DNA from: Symbiodinium natans | Taxonomy: Eukaryota; Sar; Dinophyceae; Suessiales; Symbiodiniaceae | Direction of reading: 5' to 3' | Length of the DNA stretch: 64,000 nucleotides | Assembly: GCA_905221605.1 (NCBI GenBank) | Contig: CAJNDS010000205.1 | Span: forward strand, 62,001-126,000 | Shown: positions 53,100-64,000 of the stretch, in pieces | Layout: each line of letters opens with the position of its first letter | How positions within the stretch are numbered: position 1 is the stretch's first letter | Notes under the pieces: generated by a model | Seen by the model: only the letters and a program-made list of their open reading frames with translations | Databases searched by the model: none | Told to the model about the DNA's origin: nothing | Translations under genes and position numbers: made by a program

Positions 53100-54250
53100 G
53101 AATAGTTTCGGCCTCAAAGTCCACGAAGAAAGGCCGGAGGCCGGGGGGCGGGGGGGGGTGTCTTTTTCTTGCCTGTGAGTGAGGCCGCGCCTGTTCGCCC
53201 GACTGTGGGCCCCTGCACGAGATGCGGGCTGTGCCACTATCGCACCCATCCGAAGCCTGCATGCCCCTCACTGCTGAATCTCTCACAGCAGAATACGTGT
53301 AATCACCGTCGTTTTCCTGGGGGCGTTCCCTGGAACCGGGTCCCATGACAAGACATACCCTGAATGCCGGGCCTCGTCACTGGCTGCCAAAATAGGACCA
53401 ATTTTCGGGAGCCCGCCAACATTGCGCATGCCTTTAGACTTCATCTAGTGCGCCATCTCGCCAGACAGGAAGCTGATCTGTGAGATGTGTGTCGTTGTCG
53501 GCTTCTTGCCTGAATGTGATATTTTCCCTGGCATCTCCCCACCTCAACCTGCAACAGCCCAAGCCCTGAATCTCCCTCCCTCAAATCAAATGCAAGAGCT
53601 GTCATTCAATGCTTCAATGCTTGGAGTGGCCCTCGGCGCCCACAGGCAGGGTGCACGTGAGTGCTCACGCGCCTGCAGGATTTGGGGAGCGAGAGTGAGG
53701 TTTATGGCTCTGGGTTTGGTATGCACCAGTTATGTTAGTGCTGCGAGATGGAAGCACAACAGCCTGCGGGCTTCCGGATGTGTTGCTAGGCACAAGTTCA
53801 GAAATATTGAGCCCGGGCTATGTCGAGAGCCTTGTTATGTAGCAGTTTTTGAGGCCCGCTTTCTCGAAGGAGAAGCGGCACGCACGTCTGCTTGCGATAA
53901 TGCAGCTGCCGACAGGCATGGCAAGTTCAGATGCCAGGCAGCCTGGGCATCGGTCTGCCAGCCTAGTCAAGCTCGAGACGCTGTGAAAGAAAAGCTCCCC
54001 CTTCAACCCTCAAAGCCCTATCCGGCCTATCCGCCAAAATCCTTCGCTAAACTAGGTGGGCAGCCAAAAAAAAGCCTTCAACTTCAGCCATGAACACCCA
54101 GGCACCCCCAGCCCCAAAAGAGGCGCCCAGAGATCTTGGCATCTCCCTTGGCACTAGATGGCCGCAGCCCAGAAGTGGGCACTGCACTCGACTGGAGACT
54201 TGCTCTGCCTGGGGCCCCAACAGAGAAAAAGGGTGAACAAAAGGGGTGAG
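53100..54250. other. Region upstream of VWA8
   Basis: A 202-codon open frame at 53485-54093 has no recognised motif. I do not call a gene. The region directly precedes the VWA8 start and presumably contains its promoter. Confidence 0.4.
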
Positions 54251-54255
54251 AAACA

Positions 54256-54990
54256 ATGAAGAGCCCAGGCATCACAGGGTCAGCATACGCGCACACATGG
54301 CTTCTTGGCTCGAGAAGACGTGCAGCTGAGAGGAGGTCGCGAGAGCTGCGTGATCCAATGTTCGATTTCGATGAGCTCGATGAGTCCTTGCCGGCTTCGA
54401 GGGGTGGGCCCTCAGCTTCTGGGCCAACAGTGCCAGCAACGGTGCCAAGAACAGTGCCAACAGTGCCAACCGCGACTCCAGCACCGACTCCAGCACCAGA
54501 CGCTGTAGCTCCTCCGAAGTCTGGAGGGCCTCCGTCCCTGGAATCCCTGATTGATGATGCCACCAGTTCCGATGAGGCTGATGTGGCTGAAGTGCCTGCG
54601 GTGGAGCTGGCCCCGTCCACCACGCGCACCGCCGAACCCGCCGAAGCGATCGCGACGTCGAGGCCTGCTGCAGCGGCGGGGCCGATGAGCTCGACGAGTC
54701 GTGTCCCAACGCTGGGACCGCCACGCCTTGCGCGGAGGCTCCAGGTGCCTTCAGTCCCATCGGTGCGCGGCTCCATGCTCCCTGCCGATGACGACTTGCT
54801 GCAATGGATGGCACAGAAGTCGTACTTGGGCCAGGACATGTTTCTGGTTGGGGATCCTGGGCCTCACCTGCGCAACGCGGCACTTCGCTTTGCGGCGCAG
54901 ACGGGCCGAGAAGTGGAGTACATCGGCATCACGCGGGACACCACCGAGGCTGACTTGAAGCAACGGCGCGAGATCCTGGATGGGCAGCTG
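54256..54990 (+). CDS. VWA8: VWA8 exon 1 (presequence, linker, first AAA+ module)
   Basis: Starts MKSPGITGSAYAHTWLLGSR, basic and without acidic residues, then a Pro/Ala/Thr-rich linker. YLGQDMFLVGDPGPHLR (a P-loop position lacking the GK, as in human VWA8) and RDTTEADLKQRREILDGQL follow. A GC donor at 54991 joins in phase to VFHNAPAVEAALKGR at 55190 and keeps the exact length of the human alignment. Confidence 0.85.
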
Positions 54991-57900
54991 GCGTCTCGAC
55001 TGAGACGAGCCATGAAGTAGCCGCAAATTTCCCCCAACCCATCCAGACCTTCAGGTTGCCTCGATTGCCCCAGTACTCCATGGGCTTTTCTAGAGTTCTG
55101 CGTCCCCCGACTTCGATGCACTTCGGAGGCCCCTAGAAGGTCCCAGCATCTGGGCCGAGTGTCAAAGTGCCCCCGAGCAACTTGTGTAGGTTTTCCACAA
55201 TGCGCCGGCCGTGGAGGCGGCATTGAAGGGGCGGCTGCTGATCCTGGAGGGTGTGCAGAAGGCCAGGGTGGAAGTGCAGGAGAATGCTTTTTGCAGATTC
55301 TGATGGTGTTTTTTTGTTATCTGGGATTTCTAGGGCTCTTTTGTTCTTCCTCACGGTCCCGGCGTTGGAGGATTGAATTCTGCGGTAGGTTTGGCACCTA
55401 TGATCCTCTGGCGCGGCGGTCCTAGCCCTAGCTAAACCCCGGATCTTCGGACAGAGGCCTTGCCTGCCTTTTGTTACCGGGAGCGTCGAAGCCCTCAACT
55501 CAGAGGAACGGGGAAAAGCAAACAAGCAAGCCAAGTCATTCAACCCGCAGGCCGAGCGGAATGTCCTGCCACTGCTGAACAACCTTCTGGAGACTGGGCT
55601 GTCCGTGCAGGGCCTGAGGTCTCAGGTTTGGGGCGTCGGGTTGCTATGGATAAGCTGTCCAGCATGCAGTACAGCACGTAGCACAGCACAGATGAGTCAA
55701 GCAGCTGCGCACATTTCCCAGTTATGCTTCCCCAGGGGCAAGTTCTTGAATGGCTCTTCCGAGCCGGAAGATCTAAGGAGAACCGGGAGATGTCTCTGGA
55801 GGATGGCAGCTTTCTCATGGCCCCGGGCCGCGAGGATCGGGGGAGATGGCTATCTTGCCGCAATTCTGCGTGCCTTACGAAGTGTGCCACACCCCCACAG
55901 TGACTTGATGCTGGCTCAACACAACCCGGGAGGAGGAAACGTCAGGTGACTCAACATGTCTGCCCCCCCCTCAGAGGCAGAAATCCGAGCGGCCAGCGGG
56001 GGCAGGTGCCTGCTGCCTGTTTCCAAGACACTTGGCCAAGCCGTGGCAAACGAAAAGTATGTGATGTTTGGTCAGGGCAAGTTCTCTCATGGTCCCTGCA
56101 GAGAGACTTTCCGGGTCCCGGCCGTTGGATTGCCCTGACCGTGACCCAAAACCTAAACCCGAAACGGACCGTTATGACGGTGCAAGCAGGTAGGCAGAGA
56201 GACAGAGAAAGACAGAGAGGAACCTCTGGACATGGAAGACATCTTCCGGGGACCCTCAGGACATGCAGCCCAGCCCCGATGGTGAGAGCCAACGCTTTGC
56301 AAACAGAAGCAATACAAACACAGCCGTGGACGCCAGCAGCCAACTTAGCACACACCTCCCGGGGGGTGCCACTCAACTTGCCGAGCTCGACGTACCACAA
56401 GCCTAGCCGTTGACTTGCTCAAGACAAACCTGGAAGCCGCGCGGATGGATGGGACTGCAAAAGCCGCACCTTCTGAGGAGAACGAGCCGGTGTCAATGAA
56501 CACCCCTAACAGTTATCTCACCGAAACTGCCCTCCGAAACGGACGTCCGGCGCCGGGGATGATTAGGTGCGTGGGCTGCATGACTGAGATAGGGGCAAGT
56601 CTGCATCGCATTTTAACAGGCATTGTTCACCGCCAGGGCTTCGTCCCCTAAGCTTCGAGATAGGAGAGAAAAGAGAGGGAGATACGAACACACGGGCGAG
56701 CGACTAGGAATGCTTGCAACAAGATGCTCGCGTAGCAGTGACAGTGAGACGAATTTACTAGCAATAGGATTCTTGGCCATTAAAGAAGCAGCAATGAGAT
56801 GAAAGAATATGTGTGTGTGTGTGTGTGTCAGCCTTTGGGAGAGACAGCGAGAGAGTGCTGAAGGAAGGAAGAAGAGAGAAAGAGAGCGAAGTCCTAAACA
56901 CAAAAAGGAAGTTCCTGGTCTTGGCCATTGGCCTGCCCGTGCCGACCTATCCTGGGACGGCTCTGGACCCACCCCTCAGATCGCGCTTCGCTGCACGGCG
57001 GGTGCGGGGGGATCAGGGGATGGAGTTGGCAAGAGGCGGGGCTCTTGTTGGCCAGAAACCATGCTGAGGTTGGGTCTAGCCTTGCCGGCTGCAACAAACA
57101 GAGTGCAACGACAGATGTCTCCAGAACCAAAGACCATGTGTATAGTAAAATGTGCCTCAAGATGTACATTGTGTGTATGTGTGCGCTTCTGCAGACGTGT
57201 CCTGCAAAGTAGGGTTTTCGGTACGATTCGGAGGGCAAAAAAGGACAGGAGTCGAGGTGAAGGACTCTCTAGTGACTCTAGTGTAAGGCTTGCCCAAAAG
57301 GAGAAGGGCCATGGAGAGCGCCGAAGAACTGTTGCCCAGAGGTGACGCAGCCACCAAAAAGCTCACGGCGGTGGTGGCATTGTGGAGGTCCGAGGACTCC
57401 AAGAAGCAACAAATCAGACTCCCACGCTTCCCGGAGTTTGGCTTAGTCTCGGTGATGAAGTTGCTGAAGCTCTTCCCATCCTTGCCCGACGCAGCCGCGC
57501 TTCACAGCGCTTTCCCTTGGACAGTCCTGCAGCTCAGCAGCGCCCAGCGCGCGGCGGTGCAGTCTGCGTTGAAGCTGCACAACGTGGAGCTTCCGGGCAC
57601 GGACAGGCAAGTTTACAGCCTGAAGAGCATCGAGAAGCTTCCCGCCGAGCCTCGTTCAAAACGCCCCCCGCCCCCCACAAAAAAAAACTCCGCAGAACTG
57701 TCCAAACATGTCGTTTTTCTTCGGCTCTGCACTACTTGGCTGTAAGGACTGCTGTGCCAGACTGGTGTTCCAGATGCCAGGGCAAAGTGATCCCAGTGTC
57801 GTGTGCCCTTGTGGTGGATGGCCCGCGAGACACGAGCAGACGCTGGCACGACTGGCACCCGCTCAACGTGCTCTGCTATCACAGCTTTTGCGGGATCATG

Positions 57901-59764
57901 CAGCAGGAATGGACCTGTGCATTGTGGGGGAGCGAGGTGTGGGCAAGACGGTGCTGAGCCGGGCCTTCGCGGAAGTTCTGGGCTACCGCACCTACAACAT
58001 TTTCTGCTTCAAGGCATCTCCTTCTTTTTGGCGCGTGCATGATAATGTGATTTCGCCCTTGCCCAGTGTTGAGAAGACCCTAAACCCACGTCTTGATTTC
58101 ATCTTGTTCTTGTCGGCTTGGCTTCGCCACATCGGGCGCTGAGGGCGTCAGGATGTGGGTTCCGGGTCTGAGGCTCTGAGGTTTGGGGCGCTTCGCACGG
58201 AGCTTCCTTGACAGGACATGACGGCGCGGGACTTGACTTTGCGGCGCAGCACGGATGACAGCGGCAACACCATCTGGCAGCCTTCGCCGTTGATTCAGGC
58301 TGCGATGGAGGGAGGCGGTCGGCCTTAAAGCCGAGAAGCCCAACCTTAAGCCTTAAACACCAGGCTGTCACGCTGAAGCTGAGAGGTCCCAAGCAGACGG
58401 TGAGCAGAGCGGAATACCAAAACCCTGAGTCCCAAAATTGTAGATCCCGACACGCCCCAACGTCAATGCCCGAACCCTGCAAGGATTGACGCCCGGCGCT
58501 AGGGCTTCCGCACCCTGACCAGGCCTGGCGGTCTTGGATGGCATCCACCGCCTAACCCCCGGTGCTTTGGCCGGTGCCCTGGGTCGGCTCCTCTGTGACC
58601 GCGCGGCCGCCCTTCCAGATGGGACGAAGCTGGTCCCCGAGGCTGGGGGGCGCAACACACTTCTTACGAAATGAGTCGCAGGAATCGAGGCTAGAAGGCC
58701 CCCTCAACCTGTGCCGCAAGGAGCAGTGGCATCAGTGGCTCGATCAGGGCTGGTCAGCAGCCACTTTGCTGGGTGCAGGCTTTCGGCCCGTCCACCATGC
58801 TTTTCGTGTGGTCGCCACTGCTGAGACCCCTCAAGGGAAAGAGCGGTCTTGGTTGGATGACGAGTTGCTCACCCTGTTCCACTTCACCGAGGTGCCGTGC
58901 GCAGAAGGGGCCCTACTGCCAACCCCCCCATAGGGCCATCTCGGATTCGGACTTGGTCGGATTCGGACTTGGCAACCCAGTGGGTGCTTGTGGACAGCAT
59001 AGCTAGCAAAAGCTTCTTCATGCCACTTCATGGCCCTTCCTTAGGTGAAGCCTCTACCTGCTGCCCAGCAAGCGAAGCTCGTGACGCAAGTCTGTGGTTT
59101 GTCGGTAGAGCACCCGGTCCTGAACGGACTCATGGCCTACGGCAAAGCCCTTCGCACCGCGGCCAAGTCCGATGCGTCTCTGCAGCCCCTGCTGCTCTCC
59201 ATGCGCCAGCTCTTGCACGTGGCCCGCCGGTGCCAGGCCCGGCCGAAAGACGTCACAGAGGCGGTGAGGGCGGCGCTGTCGGGCTATGTGAACTTCTTGC
59301 CTCCCTTGTCGAAGCAGACCGTGCTTCGGATTATGCGAGAGGCGATGAAAGGTGCAGGCGTGCAGGTGGACTTGGAGAGTCCCGAGGCAAGGGATGGGAG
59401 CGTTCTTGGGTCAGGCAGACACTACTCACTAGCAGTAGCGATACTTTCCCAAAGTACTGTGGGAGTTTGTTAGCGGGCTCTCTGGAGGAACGGAAAGTAG
59501 GAAAGGAGTAGGGACATGTACCTGGTTTATGACTTGGCCCTGCGCATTCTTACTTTGTTGCCATCGCCACGCTTGACCGAACTGCTTGGTCTTGTTTCTT
59601 GCGGTACAATGTCTTTGAAACCAAATAGAATATAATATGTACATGTATATATATATATACAGATATATGTATGTATTATACATATTATTTGCATATATAT
59701 ATAATATATATATATATATATAAGATAATATAATATAATATATATATATATGTATATATATATA

Positions 59765-59802
<38 letters not shown>

Positions 59803-62700
59803 TATATACTATCGTGTATACACAGTACACCACAAACCAGACTGCCAATCTTGGGAGGAGCTCAGGGAGGCGAAGCGGAAATCCCAACAAGCCGAGGAGC
59901 GCGGCCAACGCCTGAAAGCTCTTGAGGACAGGGTGGCACCCCCTGGTTACTGATTACTGGTTCTTACTAGGGCCCTATGTCCACCCTTCTGTGGGATTAT
60001 ACAGGAGGGTGGCCTTTGTGTTTACCCTTTTTGGGGATTATATGCAGCCTCTGAATAAAACCACCCTGGCTCAAAGCTGCTCGAGGAGCCAGCCATCGGC
60101 CTGCGCTTCATGCCCGACCGAAGGACGGAGCAGCACATTCACGAGGACATGAAGGTTAACATAGTCACAGGGCGGGGGTGGGAGGGGGGGGGGCAGTAGT
60201 AGTAACCGGGCAGTCTCTTAGTTAAGGTTCTGTTCTAGGTTTCAATAGGTTTCAATACCTGACCCATCATAGTAGCTTGGCGTACCACCGCCGAGCTTCG
60301 AGGAGACGGAGAAGCTACTTGAGGAGAAAGCTGCAGATCGAAGTCGGCAGCGGGCCGAGGCAAGGCCCCCAACAACTTGGTGCCATGCAGGGTCTCCCGA
60401 AAATAGGGGGGTCCCTTTATCGGGATTCTATTCTATTTGGGGTAGAACAGGGGTACTCGTACCCCTACTTTGGGAAATACCCATGCAGTGGCACATGCTT
60501 CAGGTAAACCCTGACCCCGACTTCTGCAGGTGATGCGCCTGGCAAAGGATGGGCTCCGCACTGGGCGGAGCTCTCGCTTGGCCCTGGAGCTGCGCGAGCA
60601 CGAGGTTCGTCTGGGCGACGTTTCCTGCAAGAGAGGCACAGGACTCAAATCGGGCCTCCTGCGGTTTTTGATAACACTTTGCCCCCAATCTGGTCAGCAT
60701 ACCTTCCCTGATCCTTAAATCCTTAAAGCCCCAAACCAGCAAAGCTAGCGAGGCCAGCCGCAAAGGCCTGAGCTGGTGCCTTCCACGCTCTTCGTGCCTC
60801 GGACATCTGGGTGTCCAGAGGTTTATGCAAAGATGGCAGGGTTACAGGGCGACTTCTTTTCTTCTCATGAATCTCTAAGTCTTGTTGGGGCTCTTCTTGC
60901 TAGTTTTTCTGGTTTTTTCCATCTAAGGTTGACATACCTCAGCACTTGATGGCGCTACGTTCCATGATGATCGACTGGCTGCTGCAGAGACATCTGCTGC
61001 TGATTGGAAACCAGGGGGTTGGTAAGAACAAGCTGGCAGATCGCTTTCTGAGCATGCTGCAATTGGAAAGGGAGTACTTGCAGCTGCACCGCGACACAAC
61101 TGTGCAGTCCCTGACTATACAGCCCATGCTGCAGAATGGGGTCGTGGTGTACCAAGATTCACCTCTTGTGTCTGCAGTGCGCTATGGTCGCGTGCTCGTC
61201 GTTGATGAGGCCGACAAGGCTCCTCTAGAAGTGGTTTGCATATTGAAAAGCCTTGCAGAAGATGGGGAGTTCACCCTCGGAGACGGGAGGACCATCATGA
61301 AGCCGGAGCGCATGCCTGAGCAGCTCTCGCAGCTCAACGATCCCGACTTTCTCCCTATCGCAGAAGGCTTCCGGATGATTGTCCTGGCCAATCGACCCGG
61401 CTACCCGTTCTTGGGCAACGACTTCTACCGGGAATCTTACTCTTGGTTAAAAGGGAATGAGGGAATGAGGTGCCCTATATCATTGTATAGGGTACCTCAT
61501 TCCAGCCAACAGTCAGGAATGTGGGGATGTCTTCGCCTCCCATGCCATCGACAATCCGGATGTCACCTCGGAGGTGGAGCTCCTCCGGAGCTATGGGCCC
61601 TCCGTGCCACAGGCCCCCCGTTATGGACACATTTCACGGTTCAGTCCGGTACGGGCTTCGGGATACGGATGCGCCCCACGCGGTTTGCTCCAAGAGGTGC
61701 AGCTTTGGATTTCTAATCCCCCCGGTCCGGAACTTCTCGCAAACCTCCACGCAGGAGCAGCTCGTCCGCTTGCTGGGGCTGTTTGCCGAGTTGAGGCGCT
61801 TAGTGGAGGAGTGGGGGAGGGAAGTACTGGGACCTCGCAGCGGAAAACCAAAAACGAAGCATAATCAGGGTCAGGAGAATTTTTAACGGCTGGTTCCCAG
61901 ATGCCCGGCTGAGCAAAGCATTCAGCTGCATTCCTCAGAGTGCGACTGGGTTCCATCAACAATATCCCCAGCGCCACATCACCAAGCAGCAAAGGAAGAG
62001 AGAGGTGCGCGTATATGTGCTTGCAGCATCGGTCCAGCCAAAAGGACTTATTACCCTTACCCTTCATTGAGACGATATGAATCCAGACGTTTATCTGTTT
62101 CTGCCGATGAGTTCGCCAAAAGCAGGGGGCAGCCGTCTCCAAGCTCAATAGGGGACCCCGAAAAACAGGCCCCCAAATAGCAGGAATCCTTGTAACCAGG
62201 ACCATATTAGCTTTCGTTATAAGGGCCTCCAAAAGCAGGGTTTTAGAGGCTTGGACCTTGAGAGGAGGGCCTGCTTTCTTATCCGTACTCGACGCGCGAG
62301 CTGGTGCGTGTTGTGCGGCATTTGGAGACGTGGCGCGTCCAGTATGCATGTTGGGGCAGGTTCCATGCTAATTCGGGCACAGAGTATGCAATGCCTCTTG
62401 TATACCATAAGAAGCCATTCGCCAGACATACATGTCATGCCATCTGGTGTTCGGCCAACGGGTTGGCTTGATTTGATACGCACCTAACACTCCAGCGTAT
62501 CACACATGTCAAGGAGCAGGTCTCCCATTGGTCTTCAGCCGGCCTACTCAAAGCCCTTGGCATGTGGTAAACACGCGCATCAGGAAAGCTTTCCAGATTA
62601 CCCGGTGGAAGAAGTCTTCGCGGACATCTTTGAGTTTGATTGGCATGACTCGAAGTTACGGGAAACACTCTCGGGAGTGCTGCACCTTGGAAGCAGCGAG
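54256..62700 (+). CDS. VWA8: VWA8-type AAA+ ATPase, multi-exon, 3' end not resolved
   Basis: Large AAA+ ATPase with several P-loop modules and, in animals, a C-terminal VWA domain; animal VWA8 is mitochondrial. Exons read by eye: 54256-54990, 55190-55261, 55551-55589, 55778 to about 55835, about 56911-57000, about 57295-57620, about 57755-58013, 58215-58314, 58523 to about 58645, about 58693-58891, 59045-59386, 60530-60626, 60753-60793, 60928-61431, 61517-61612, 61755-61808, 62265-62324 and 62584-62700. Peptides align in order with human VWA8: RDTTEADLKQRREI, ALDPPLRSRF, GERGVGKT (Walker A), DMTARDL, AVLDGIHR, GNQGVGKNK (Walker A) with LVVDEADKAP (Walker B), and YPYSTRELVRVVRHL. The N-terminus is Arg-rich and acid-poor for 30 residues, as a mitochondrial signal would be. 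Not found: two short exons near 55.9-56.9 and 57.0-57.3 kb, and the VWA domain. Confidence 0.85.
56808..56829. repeat. (TG)n microsatellite
   Basis: Eleven TG dinucleotides in a VWA8 intron, just upstream of a conserved exon. Confidence 0.85.
57755..58013 (+). CDS. VWA8: VWA8 exon with intact Walker A
   Basis: Encodes LLRDHAAGMDLCIVGERGVG, then KTVLSRAFAEVLGYRTYN. It ends at AAG with a GC donor (GCATCT, 58014). The next exon opens DMTARDLTLRR at 58215, reproducing the human LYQDMTARDL step without gap. Confidence 0.85.
59045..59386 (+). CDS. VWA8: VWA8 exon, helical lid region
   Basis: Reached from a GT donor at 58892. Encodes VKPLPAAQQAKLVTQVCGLS through LLLSMRQLLHVARRCQARPK to NFLPPLSKQTVLRIM, matching the lid of the second AAA+ module. 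It ends before a GC donor (GCAAGG). Confidence 0.82.
59634..59816. repeat. (TA)n-rich microsatellite
   Basis: About 180 bp of TA dinucleotides with GTA and ATAATA interruptions, in a VWA8 intron. It is the most AT-rich segment of the window. Confidence 0.94.
59850..60365 (+). CDS. Candidate additional exons inside VWA8
   Basis: Three short frames look coding but have no counterpart in human VWA8: about 59852-59926 (EELREAKRKSQQAEERGQRL), 60088-60152 (IGLRFMPDRRTEQHIHEDMK, before a GT donor that joins VMRLAKDGLRTGR at 60530 in phase) and about 60294-60360 (FEETEKLLEEKAADRSRQRA). They could be a lineage-specific insertion between AAA+ modules. Confidence 0.4.
60928..61431 (+). CDS. VWA8: VWA8 exon with third AAA+ module
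   Basis: The most conserved exon. It encodes HLLLIGNQGVGKNKLADRFL (Walker A), REYLQLHRDTTVQSLTIQPM, then VYQDSPLVSAVRYG, VLVVDEADKAPLEVVCILKS (Walker B) and IVLANRPGYPFLGNDFYR (sensor 1). It ends with a GA donor, and the next exon (61517) gives ECGDVFASHAIDNPD in phase. Confidence 0.92.
61462..61503. repeat. 18-bp inverted repeat in a VWA8 intron
   Basis: GGAATGAGGTGCCCTATA pairs with TATAGGGTACCTCATTCC, with one mismatch and a loop of about six bases. It sits between two conserved exons, in an intron only 85 bases long. Confidence 0.8.
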
Positions 62701-62859
62701 GTTTGACTTTCAATTCTCAACATCTTTCAACCCTACTACCCAGGCGAAGCCTTTAGAACCGCCTTAGTCTCCAGCCATGCTAGCTGGTCATGCGAAAGAG
62801 ATTCTGGCTGTCGCGGGTTCTGCTGCCGCTTGGGCTTCTTGGGCCCCAAAAGCCACCCT

Positions 62860-62993
62860 AAAATCCCGGGGAACGCCAGGAGCGGCTGTGGCTTTAAGTT
62901 TGACCCCACCGCCAAGTCGGTGAAGCATGGCGACCCCAACAAGCGCTTGCCGAAGGAGCTCCCTTGTGTCCTAGTGCGAGTTCCTGCGAAGTA
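62860..62993 (+). CDS. Possible further VWA8 exon
   Basis: The frame reads GCGFKFDPTAKSVKHGDPNK and RLPKELPCVLVRVPAK up to TAG 62991-62993. Its place after 62700 would suit the VWA8 segment that follows the last matched exon, but the similarity is weak and the acceptor phase does not fit. Confidence 0.3.
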
Positions 62994-63000
62994 GGACTTA

Positions 63001-64000
63001 GGAGTTGAGGCTTAGGGTTCAGGGCTCAGGCTTTTAAGGGTTGCGTAGGTCTCGGGGTGCGTGGAGTCAGAGGCCGGGTGGCAATCACGGGGAACACCAA
63101 TGAAACATGTGAAAAAGCCTCGGTCCTTGTCCTTGGCATGCAGTGGATAGCGTTGCACTCTCACCCCTTCCATGACCTTCGTCAGCACGTGTACCTCCAT
63201 TTGGTCATGACCTCGGTGCAGCACTCGTGCATGCAACCTCACCCCCCCCCCCCCGGCCTGCATGTCAATCCCTTCGATCCGTCAGGATTTCAAGTCTGCC
63301 AAGCACTATGACTCGGGCGAAAATGCTGAGACTTGCAAGCGAAGCGAACAGCAACATGTAGCATGCGAGGGTTGCAAGCACGACGGCTTCCGAAGTTTTG
63401 CGCCAAGGAGAATGACGGTGAAGGATTTGATCCAGGTGATGTTGGCACTAGAGATTACGACGATGCTACGGATCAATCTGGGAAGAGGCATGCGCCCAGG
63501 GCCGGCAATTGGGATGGCCGACAGTATCTGAGCAGCGGTTTAGGATGGTGCTTCCTTGATTTGACAAGAACTACCCACCCCGAAGCTTCTTTTACCTAAA
63601 ACCCTAAGCCATGAAACCCAAACCCGATGCCCGTAGAACATCCCAGGCATATTGGCGAAGGCCCCTGGGATGGTGGTTCTGGGGGAACTGGAACTGCAAC
63701 TCGGGCGCAAGGAGCTGTTTGTTTGGCGGCCACAGCTGAGGGTTTTGGGTTCAGGGACAAGACCATTATTCTTCATCGCCCGACCCTTCGGCATTGTGTC
63801 ACAGTCCATGTCAGTGTGTGCTTGCAAAGCTCTAAAGAATCTATGACGCCTCCTTGTTGTGTCTCTGAGCTTGTGCAAGTACCTTGTGTTGATCCACTTC
63901 CATAAAAACGATAATTGGAATCGCTACTATTGTTATTCCCACGACTTCTTATTATTTTTTCATTCTTAGCATGACTTCTTTGCTCTGGTATAATATGGTT
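63001..64000. other. End of window, fate of VWA8 unclear
   Basis: Frames at 63400-63530 (KENDGEGFDPGDVGTRDYDD) and 63640-63700 (HIGEGPWDGGSGGTGT, faintly like the Gly-rich block before the VWA domain) may be exons. I cannot support them as such. No VWA metal site (DxSxS) was seen. Confidence 0.3.

Noticed and set aside
52247..53346. Poly-Ser and poly-Leu minus-strand frames, poly-Glu plus-strand frame
   Set aside because: Translations of GAA/GAT microsatellites.
54084..54883. Minus-strand frames of 200-250 codons opposite VWA8 exon 1
   Set aside because: High-GC shadow frames of the Pro/Ala-rich linker; the plus-strand frame matches VWA8.
56090..56138. Frame ETFRVPAVGLP as the VWA8 exon before LGLPVP
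   Set aside because: A better match (FLVLAIGLPVPTYPGTALDP) lies at about 56911-56970 and continues into LRSRF; the earlier one stops at once.
62041..62080. Frame TYYPYPSLRRY as the YPYSTRE exon of VWA8
   Set aside because: The exact motif YPYSTRELVRVVRHL with in-phase joins is at 62265-62324.

Overview
This window is nuclear DNA of a eukaryote, most probably a dinoflagellate. Several signals point that way. Genes are split into many short exons. Most introns that can be placed begin with GC or GA instead of GT and carry a few repeated bases at both ends. The telomere-type 7-mer CCCTAAA/TTTAGGG is scattered inside the sequence in both orientations. Reverse-transcriptase fragments resemble LINE families common in dinoflagellate genomes. 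Both LTRs of a retroelement carry a stretch resembling the dinoflagellate spliced leader. The three genes that can be named, and most of the unnamed exons, lie on the + strand, as in the one-way gene arrays of these genomes. All names rest on motif recognition by eye; no database was searched.

Layout. 1-2.1 kb: telomere-like 8-mers, no supported gene. 2.15-7.9 kb: exons of a FAD-dependent monooxygenase (+), with telomere repeats in its introns. 8-12 kb: mostly unassigned, with a scrambled LINE remnant at 9.6-10.6 kb. 12-18 kb: simple repeats, an approximately 140-bp satellite, another LINE fragment and a 2.2-kb block of five adjoining minisatellites. 18-22 kb: more LINE remnants on both strands. 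24.27-26.63 kb: a nearly complete gene for PARN, a poly(A)-specific 3' exonuclease (+). 27-30.5 kb: telomere-type arrays, including a TTTGGGG array. 30.5-38.8 kb: an LTR retroelement on the minus strand. Its long ORFs encode six CCCH zinc fingers, a WW domain and an S1-like domain, and no reverse transcriptase or integrase is visible. 41-42.3 kb: a long one-strand purine tract. 42.6-51.6 kb: exons of one or more unrecognised genes. 54.26-62.7 kb: most of a VWA8 gene, a large AAA+ ATPase with a C-terminal VWA domain (+).

The named genes are ordinary housekeeping functions: mRNA deadenylation, an ATPase that is mitochondrial in animals, and a flavoprotein oxygenase. They do not form a pathway. 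The most unusual object is the LTR element. It has clean LTRs, a candidate primer site matching a tRNA-Met anticodon arm, a short purine tract, and a large RNA-binding coding load in place of pol. It sits between two telomere tracts that face each other.
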